Below, piece after piece: positions 19,610-24,884 of a stretch of DNA of 24,884 nucleotides. Within the stretch, counting starts at the first letter, position 1, and the number at the start of each line of letters is the position of its first letter. Source of the DNA: Strigomonas culicis (Eukaryota > Euglenozoa > Kinetoplastea > Trypanosomatida > Trypanosomatidae). The notes below the pieces were generated by a model. That model did not search any database and had not been told where the DNA came from. It saw only the letters and a list, made by a program, of their open reading frames with translations. The position numbers and the translations under genes are program-made. The stretch lies in the NCBI GenBank assembly GCA_000482145.1, contig AUXH01000269.1:1-24884 (forward strand), given 5' to 3'.

Positions 19610-19855
19610 TAGAAACTAGATACCTGTTTTCCTGCACAGAAGGATACCATACAAGAATGTAGGTATGTATCACTTCCGCGTCAATGAAAGGGAGGGTTGA
19701 AAAGAAGGAATTTAGAGTCCAAATAAAAAAAAGAGCTTTTTAAAAGTAAGACGCCCTGAAAGGGTATCATTGAATAAATAATGAAATTCAAAGAAAGAAT
19801 AAAAAAAGAACAAAAGGAAAAAACAACTGACTATAGCAAGTGCTACGAAAGCTGT

Positions 19856-20437
19856 CTAGTTGCCACCACGCCCGCGGCCTCCACGGGGGCCGCCACGTGC
19901 GCCCCGCGTGCCCCGTCCGCCGCGGCTGCCGCGACCACCGCGGCCCTCGCGGTGCGTGTGGGTCTCGCCCGGCTCGCGCTTCTCCTGCTCCGTCACCTGA
20001 TCTTCGGGCAGTGGCTCTTGATAGCCGGGGTTCGTCTTGTCCAGCTGCTGGCGGGAGAGCGTGATGAGGATCGTCGACACCTTGCGCTCCACGACAAGGT
20101 TTTCCGGGTTCCGCTCGCGGTCGTGCGGCTCGTACTCGTCGCGGACCGACTCCGAAGCAATCTCCGTGATCTGGTGGAGGCCCACGACGCGGCGCTTCAC
20201 AATCTCAGCGATGTTGACCGCGTTGAAGATGGCGCCGCCCATGCCGCTGATCTTAATCGTGTCGTTCTTCGTCTTGCCGTCCTCGCCGTTCAAGACGGCG
20301 ATGGCGTACGTGATGTAGCTGTGCTGTCCGTGGCGGGCAGTGACGCGGATCTCATTCTCGGGGGCGCTGCCCTCCTGCCTCTTCTCCGGGTCCTCGTGGA
20401 CGCGGTGGAACTCCTTCAGGTTCGCACGGGGAGGCAT
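19856..20437 (-). CDS. large Alba-domain RNA-binding protein with RGG tail (ALBA3/4 type)
   Basis: A 193-residue protein from the ATG at 20437 (MPPRANLKEF); the in-frame extension to a TTG at 20518 is rejected. The Alba fold covers about residues 27-130: ENEIRVTARHGQHSYITYAI, then IKISGMGGAIFNAVNIAEIVKRR with the glycine loop, and a final strand VERKVSTILITLSR. The tail from about 164 is Arg/Gly repeats (GRGGRGSRGGRGTRG and on), an RGG box likely to bind RNA and to be arginine-methylated. Size and tail match the large ALBA class of trypanosomatids (ALBA3/ALBA4 in T. brucei) rather than the short ALBA1/2. Those are cytosolic proteins that associate with translation factors and stress granules and influence stage-specific mRNAs. 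Function here is by family. Confidence 0.93.
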   Translation of the reverse strand: MPPRANLKEFHRVHEDPEKRQEGSAPENEIRVTARHGQHSYITYAIAVLNGEDGKTKNDTIKISGMGGAIFNAVNIAEIVKRRVVGLHQITEIASESVRDEYEPHDRERNPENLVVERKVSTILITLSRQQLDKTNPGYQEPLPEDQVTEQEKREPGETHTHREGRGGRGSRGGRGTRGARGGPRGGRGRGGN

Positions 20438-20486
20438 AATGATGTGGGTGTGGGTGGGAAAATGAAGTGCGGAGTCGAAGAAAAAT

Positions 20487-20528
20487 CTTACAGTACAAAC
20501 CAATCGCGAAAGGGCCAAAAAAAAATTA
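20487..20528 (-). promoter_or_regulatory. candidate spliced-leader acceptor for the Alba gene
   Basis: A transcribed-strand T run and CCCTTTCGCGATTGGTTTGT precede an AG at 20487, about 50 nt before the ATG, with no ATG between. The tract is interrupted, so confidence is modest. Confidence 0.35.
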
Positions 20529-21162
20529 AGAAAAAATGGGGAAGAGGAAAAGAGGAAGAGAAATTATAAAAAAGATCATTGTAACAAGTAAAAGGAAACA
20601 GGTTCCATATGCGGCAGAGTTAAGTGACATGCTGCTTTCGGTATCTATGGGAGAAGGGGAGAGAGGATGTACGTTGTGTTTTATGAAAACTCATAATGGG
20701 GTACTTCCCTTACTGTGACGTGTATGTATCCAGGCGTATCAATACCAGTGCTTTTTTCGGTGTTGGTTTCGTGCGTTTCTCCTACTCACGTTAACGGATG
20801 TTTTGTTTTTGTGTGTGTCTTTGTAATTCAGACGAGATTCGTCACAGTGGAGAAAAAAAGAGAAATAAGAAAAAGAACATACAACACTGCTTTAAAGAGG
20901 AAAACAAATGTGACACAAAAGAAGTAGTTTTCAGAACAAAATAAAAACAAGAATAATAATAGGATGACCAGGGTGAGTCATATATTTCTTTCTGCAAACA
21001 ACAGTGCATAACACTCACAAGAATTATCTACCATCATACGAAGATTGGTAAATAGGAAACGCGAAACAAAAAATGCGGGCTGTCAGCACAACCTCACCGT
21101 TTACATCGCATGAGCATTGCTATGAAGAGAAAGAAGTGATGAAAAAGAGAACAAAAAAAACA

Positions 21163-21177
21163 ATATATATATATATA
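21163..21177. repeat. (AT)n microsatellite, 15 nt
   Basis: Alternating AT about 75 bp downstream (in transcription) of the stop codon of the 321-residue protein gene. Confidence 0.85.
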
Positions 21178-21252
21178 ATGGACAAAAAAAAAACCTGCAA
21201 AGGAAAAGAAGAAAGGAGAGAAAAAAAAGGAAACGAAGCATGTACAGAAGGC

Positions 21253-22218
21253 TTAACAATAAGCCATGTAGTCGCTGCGCATCAACCGCCAGCGCCTATT
21301 CAACAGATTTCGCAGCTCATCGTTCTCCGCCTGTAGCGCAGCCACCCGCTCCTCTGGGCTCAACAGCGCTACCTCTGCCGGCGTGTGCTGTTTAGGAGGG
21401 TCTGCTGCGCTGCTCGACGGCGGCCCGAGGCCCGCGGGGGCGGGGGTCGTGCCGCCGTGGTCCATCAGCCGCTGCAGGCGGCACACCTCGCTCCGGTGCT
21501 GCGTCAGCTCCTCCCCCTGCCGCTCGCAGCGAAGCTCGGCGGCGCCCTTGGCCTCCGCCAGCTCACGCACGCGGCGCTGCAGCTCCGCCACCTGGCGGTC
21601 CTTGTCCACCAAGTGCTCGCGCAGCTCCCACAGCGCCACGAGGGGCAACGGCTCCGTCAGCCGCGCCGCGGCCTCATCCTCCGCGCCGCAGAACTCCACG
21701 GGCGAGATGGGGCCGACAACCGACATGCGCGCGGAGGTGCGGCGGAGCGGCGTGAGCATCGGGGAGTCGAGCCAGATACCCAGCTGCTGCATGATGCCCT
21801 GTTGCGACGACACGATCTCCATCAGCGCATCCGCCTCCTCGCGCAGGATCAGGTGGCGGTAATGCGCCTCGCGGTCCTCGAAGACGGCACGGTCGATACG
21901 CATTCGGCGCCCCGCATTCACAATGTCCTCCGGCGTCATGCCCTCGAAGCAAGTACCACGGCGCGTGCGGCCCGAAGAAGAGACAAAGGAGCTCTGTCGC
22001 GTCCGGGAAACCCGGCGCAGCGACGGACTACGGCCACCCCCTGCGGCAAGGCTGTCCAATGCGGGACGTGCATCATCCGTGGACGTGTCTGGTGAGATCC
22101 GGCTCGTGTTCACACCATGGTAAAAGGTCCAGGACACGTCTGAGAGATCGTTCGTCGCGGAGCTATGGCGCTTCAGGTTGATAGAAGGAACCGTCCCAGC
22201 GTCATGCACTTGCGTCAT
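21253..22218 (-). CDS. coiled-coil protein with C-terminal RRWRLMRSDYMAYC signature
   Basis: I do not recognise a named family. The protein has 321 residues from the ATG at 22218. The frame is open for a further 120 codons, but those translate a pyrimidine tract and spacer (Phe/Leu-rich) and a splice acceptor at 22271 separates them from the gene. Residues 1-90 are Ser/Arg-rich and probably disordered. RRVS (68-71) and RRTS (159-162) fit basophilic kinase sites. Residues 95-150 look helical, and about 193-252 are a coiled coil (LWELREHLVDKDRQVAELQR and on). A Pro/Ser linker follows, then a second short coiled coil (RVAALQAENDELRNLLN) that runs into the terminal signature at 308-321. The next two genes upstream end in the same signature, so these are probably paralogous or share a terminal module. 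A cytoskeletal role is inference. Confidence 0.85.
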   Translation of the reverse strand: MTQVHDAGTVPSINLKRHSSATNDLSDVSWTFYHGVNTSRISPDTSTDDARPALDSLAAGGGRSPSLRRVSRTRQSSFVSSSGRTRRGTCFEGMTPEDIVNAGRRMRIDRAVFEDREAHYRHLILREEADALMEIVSSQQGIMQQLGIWLDSPMLTPLRRTSARMSVVGPISPVEFCGAEDEAAARLTEPLPLVALWELREHLVDKDRQVAELQRRVRELAEAKGAAELRCERQGEELTQHRSEVCRLQRLMDHGGTTPAPAGLGPPSSSAADPPKQHTPAEVALLSPEERVAALQAENDELRNLLNRRWRLMRSDYMAYC

Positions 22219-22677
22219 GTTGAAATACAAATCGCAAGTGATAAAAGTAAAGATATGTGGGAAACCCCCCCTCAAAAAAAAAAACTGCATTACAAACGCA
22301 AGGAGACATGAGAATAAGAGAAAGAGAAGATAAAAAAAATGATTCCACAAATAAAGGTCTTCCGCCGGAACAAGCACGGGTTCAACACGAAAGAGGAAGG
22401 TCAGATACTGAGGTACCAAGGAGATGCCTTTCACAGCAAACTCCTTATGTGAGACTAAAGGGTCATTAGCGTACACGAGAATGCAAAAAAGAAATGTGTG
22501 ATGTAGAGAATAGATATCATGTTGAGTCTCACTAAACTGTACGATACACAGAGAGTCTAGGTAATAACTGAGAAACATATAAGTGCATATGTAAGCATAG
22601 GACTGAGAGAAAATAAAAAAGACAGACGAAGAGAGAAACGAAAAGAAAGAGAGCTAAAAGAAAAAAAGAAGGAAACA
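22219..22677. other. spacer between the first and second tag-family genes
   Basis: Holds the 5' UTR of the 321-residue protein gene and the 3' UTR of the 165-residue protein gene. The in-frame ATG at 22578 belongs to this non-coding stretch. No gene is seen. Confidence 0.6.
22271..22286 (-). promoter_or_regulatory. candidate spliced-leader acceptor for the 321-residue protein gene
   Basis: An uninterrupted transcribed-strand T run ends in GAG at 22271. The first ATG after it is 22218, giving a 5' UTR of about 52 nt. Confidence 0.5.
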
Positions 22678-23175
22678 CTAAGCGTAGCTCATATGATCGC
22701 TACGCAGCAGTCGCCATCGTCGACTCAAGTCTACCTTTAAATCTTCGTTTTCTTTTTCTAGATCCCTTATCCGCTTCTCCAGTGAACTGTTGTCCATGAT
22801 TGGCAGAAAAGAAGCAGACCTTTGGCGTTTCTCTTCTACGGCGTGGGCTGTCTCCTCCATCGCACGTAACTTTTCCCTCAAACCCGCATTTTCCTCTTGC
22901 AGTCGAGCGCCGTTCCCTTCCGATACCGACAGCTGTTTTTCTAGTCTTTCTACCTTATCGTTCGATTCCAGCAGGGTGACCTGGCATTGCTGGAGCTCCA
23001 GCTCAAGTGTTGCGTTGCGCCCCATTGCTGCCTTCCACTGTGCGCTAGCCTCCTCCAGCTCGCTCTGTGTTGCTACCAGCACGGCAGCCAGCTCCTCGTA
23101 GGCGTCCTGAAGAATATCACTATGTCTAAGCGCATCTGCACAGCGTCTCCCTTTGGTCCGAGGAATAACCTGCAT
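22678..23175 (-). CDS. small coiled-coil protein with C-terminal RRWRLLRSDHMSYA signature
   Basis: Unrecognised as a named family. The product has 165 residues from the ATG at 23175. The frame continues to a GTG at 23310, but no ATG lies between the splice acceptor at 23314 and 23175, which fixes the start. Apart from a short basic N-terminus (MQVIPRTKGRRC) and a Ser/Pro break near 118-128, it is nearly all coiled coil (about 20-116 and 130-152). Its last 29 residues align without gaps with the end of the 321-residue neighbour: ENEDLKVDLSRRWRLLRSD here against ENDELRNLLNRRWRLMRSD there, then HMSYA against YMAYC. Its codons use A and T at third positions more often than most genes in the window. 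Function is unknown; assembly into a filament or a cytoskeletal structure is plausible from the coiled coil. Confidence 0.82.
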   Translation of the reverse strand: MQVIPRTKGRRCADALRHSDILQDAYEELAAVLVATQSELEEASAQWKAAMGRNATLELELQQCQVTLLESNDKVERLEKQLSVSEGNGARLQEENAGLREKLRAMEETAHAVEEKRQRSASFLPIMDNSSLEKRIRDLEKENEDLKVDLSRRWRLLRSDHMSYA

Positions 23176-23856
23176 TTCTAGTAAACTAGACACGTTTTCT
23201 TCGTAGTAGTGAAGTTTCGTCGTTTCCTCTTCTTCTGTGTACACACTTGTTTGTATAAGAATTGGTGTCACTATTGCCTTCGCTATGACAGTAAGTTCAA
23301 TTCGAGTCACAATCTGAAAAAAACTATAACAAAGGCAAATCTAAAAAATGTGTCTTGTGATTACCACCAAAAAGTGCAAACACAAGCACTCCAAAAGTAA
23401 GTAAACAAATGCTTCAGAAAAAAAAAAAACCGAGAGAGAAGGAGAGAGAGCGGGAACGATAGATGGAAAGCAGTGACGTGAAACGTATAGCAATAAAACA
23501 AAAGTAATGTGCTTGAAAATGGGGGAGAAGTAAAGAATGTTCCATCCGCTTCTTCGTCACTCAAGTTAAATGAGAAGTCGGAAAACAGATAACTTAATTA
23601 GCAATCTCTGGATGGTTCACAGACAAAAGGTCATGTTTTCCTTTTACGATTAAATCTATGTATTTCTAAAAAAAAAAAAACGATTAGATAACGAACAGAA
23701 AGGGGAAAAAAAAAGAAGCACGCTTTAAATAATAATAATAAAATCCGTCACACGCGGAGGTGCTTGCACAGTAATACACACACGAAAAAAAAAAACGCAC
23801 AAGTATACATACATATATTGTTACTACTATGGGTAAAAGTCTAAGTGTTCTATGTA
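23176..23856. other. spacer between the second and third tag-family genes
   Basis: About 680 bp of AT-rich sequence with A runs up to 13 and short AAT and CA repeats near 23728 and 23776. It holds the 5' UTR of the 165-residue protein gene and the 3' UTR of the upstream gene. No coding frame on either strand is convincing. Confidence 0.6.
23314..23330 (-). promoter_or_regulatory. candidate spliced-leader acceptor for the 165-residue protein gene
   Basis: The transcribed strand reads AGTTTTTTTCAG with AG at 23314. The implied 138-nt 5' UTR has no ATG before 23175. Confidence 0.45.
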
Positions 23857-24884
23857 TCATTGATAACTCATGTAATCGCTCTTGATAAGTCTAAACATTT
23901 CACTGCCACTTTCTTTTATGTCAGTTAATAAAGAACAACCGCAGAGGGCACACATCCCAGGTAGTCGTTCCCCTTTTTGTAGGACACACTCTAATTCCTT
24001 CCCATTAAATTGGTAGTTGACGTAATTGCTGCCCAGCAGTTTCCACCTTCTCCGAAGCAGGTCGCACAAATCACTGTCATCCGAACCGCCATCCCTGGAG
24101 AGGATGCACACACACTTGTTGCACAGTGTGGGGCGGCTTTCATTCATCGCCGTCGGGCCGCACTCACCTAGCGCCCCTCCCGTCAGCCGCAGCTGCCTCT
24201 CCGCCTGCTGGTTCTTTTCCTCTGCGCGCGATAGTTGCCGCCGCAAAGCTAACACCTCTTCCGATTTCATCACGGTGACCTCCGTCAGAGCCCTCTGCAA
24301 AGCAGCGATATCCGCATCCTTACTGACATCTTGATGTGCCCACGCCGTTCTCTTGCTACGCTCGCTTTCGATGGCCGCCTCCGCCTCCCTCAACTCGCGT
24401 CGCAGCTCTTCCACATCGGTTTTCAGCTCCTCATTCACCTCCCTCATCGCGAGTAGCTGGTTCGCCATCAAAGCTAGATCCCGGTCGTTTATTCCACCCA
24501 CAGCAGAACCCTCACTACACGTCGTCGCAGACTTCGTCTCAACTGCTACACCACTCCGTTCAACGTCATGGCCTACATTTTCCAGTTCCCTGTGATACTT
24601 TTCAAGCTCCGCAAGAGCTGCCTCAAGAGAGGCAATCCTCTCTTCATTCAGCACACACTCCTCTGCCGACGAGAGAGCCTTAGCACGCGCACTCGCAGCC
24701 GCCTTTTCCATCTCCTCCAGCGCGCCCGTAAGCTCCGCCACGCTCCCGTCCAGCTGCGCCTTCGCCTCCTGCAGCGCGGCCAGGGCGGCCTCCAGGTCGG
24801 CGGTCTTCGCGGTCAGGGCGGCGATCTCCGCGTCCTTCGCCTCCTGCAGCGCGGCCAGGGCGGCCTCCAGGTCGGCGGTCTTCG
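23857..24884 (-). CDS. repetitive coiled-coil protein with duplicated CxxCxC plus C-terminal signature (C-terminal part)
   Basis: The gene enters from the right edge, so 341 residues are visible and the true start is outside; the GTG at 24741 is internal. The visible N-terminus is a 25-residue repeat (KTADLEAALAALQEAKDAEI then AALTA), part of a longer coiled-coil array. Further heptad-like helix runs to about 215, broken by a Ser/Thr-rich stretch near 106-132. The end is a duplicated module: CNKCVC (24106-24123) followed by RRRWKLLGSNYVNYQ (24010-24054), then CALCGC (23935-23952) followed by RLIKSDYMSYQ, which finishes the protein. The terminal motif is the one shared with the two downstream genes. 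The CxxCxC triplets might bind metal, but a fourth ligand is not obvious. Large repetitive coiled-coil proteins in trypanosomatids are often cytoskeletal; that is inference here. Confidence 0.87.
   Translation of the reverse strand, partial: KTADLEAALAALQEAKDAEIAALTAKTADLEAALAALQEAKAQLDGSVAELTGALEEMEKAAASARAKALSSAEECVLNEERIASLEAALAELEKYHRELENVGHDVERSGVAVETKSATTCSEGSAVGGINDRDLALMANQLLAMREVNEELKTDVEELRRELREAEAAIESERSKRTAWAHQDVSKDADIAALQRALTEVTVMKSEEVLALRRQLSRAEEKNQQAERQLRLTGGALGECGPTAMNESRPTLCNKCVCILSRDGGSDDSDLCDLLRRRWKLLGSNYVNYQFNGKELECVLQKGERLPGMCALCGCSLLTDIKESGSEMFRLIKSDYMSYQ
24759..24884 (-). repeat. 75-bp tandem repeat (25 codons), edge of an array
   Basis: A 51-bp block at 24759-24809 recurs identically at 24834-24884, giving a 75-bp period that keeps the reading frame. 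Each unit encodes KTADLEAALAALQEAK plus DAEIAALTA. The array meets the window edge, so copy number is unknown. Confidence 0.93.

Larger units (their letters stand above)
18854..19855. other. 1-kb spacer: Alba 3' UTR and mu-adaptin 5' UTR
   Basis: The longest spacer in the window. Apart from the acceptor at 18962 it is AT-rich with A/T homopolymers and one perfect inverted repeat at 19594-19609. A 104-codon minus-strand frame (19127-19441) is Lys/Asn/Phe-rich low complexity and is not credible as a gene. A long 3' UTR would suit post-transcriptional control of the Alba gene; this is inference. Confidence 0.55.
20438..21252. other. 815-bp spacer between the first tag-family gene and the Alba gene
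   Basis: AT-rich, with A runs, an AT repeat at 21163-21177 and no believable coding frame on either strand. It should contain the 3' UTR of the 321-residue coiled-coil protein gene. Confidence 0.6.

Noticed and set aside
19560..19650. Possible tRNA or small RNA around the GC-richer patch and hairpin
   Set aside because: No cloverleaf arms, no A or B box match and no CCA-adjacent stem could be fitted; only one 6-bp hairpin is present.
24741..24741. Start codon of the right-edge coiled-coil gene
   Set aside because: The codon is GTG and the same frame continues through the repeat array to the window edge, so the gene starts outside.

Overview
The window reads as one stretch of a trypanosomatid (kinetoplastid) nuclear chromosome. 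All twelve credible genes lie on the minus strand, none shows an intron, and they sit head-to-tail 260-1000 bp apart as in a directional, polycistronically transcribed cluster. Coding DNA is GC-rich. The spacers are AT-rich and strongly purine-biased on the plus strand, so the transcript carries pyrimidine tracts followed by AG just before most start codons, as expected for spliced-leader trans-splicing. The protein set (RGG-tailed large Alba protein, RUVBL2, short ACBP, mu-adaptin, P4-ATPase, CNNM, VPS52, diflavin reductase) fits this. I cannot fix the genus from sequence alone.

In transcription order (right to left): (1) 24884-21253, three neighbouring coiled-coil proteins that are unlike each other for most of their length but end in the same short C-terminal signature, consensus RRW[RK]L[LM]xS[DN][YH][MV]xY followed by one final residue. 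The first of them runs off the window with a 25-residue repeat array. This is the least explained and most interesting part of the window. (2) 20437-16762, a cytosolic Alba-domain RNA-binding protein with an RGG tail, an AP-3-like mu adaptin and an acyl-CoA-binding protein. (3) 16206-10367, the AAA+ ATPase RUVBL2 and a P4-type phospholipid flippase. (4) 9967-6617, a 1116-residue Ala/Pro/Arg-rich protein that I cannot assign. (5) 6113-1066, a CNNM/CorC-type membrane protein and the GARP/EARP tether subunit VPS52. (6) 802-1, the N-terminal part of a Tah18/NDOR1-type diflavin reductase, cut by the window edge.

Several genes touch membrane traffic (AP-3 mu, P4 flippase, VPS52) and lipid handling (ACBP, flippase). 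In trypanosomatids, co-transcription is not evidence of shared function, so I do not read this as an operon. Several reading frames stay open upstream of the true ATG, through pyrimidine-tract and 5' UTR sequence or from non-ATG codons. I therefore moved starts to the first ATG downstream of a plausible splice acceptor. I saw no tRNA, rRNA, CRISPR array, transposon or plus-strand gene.
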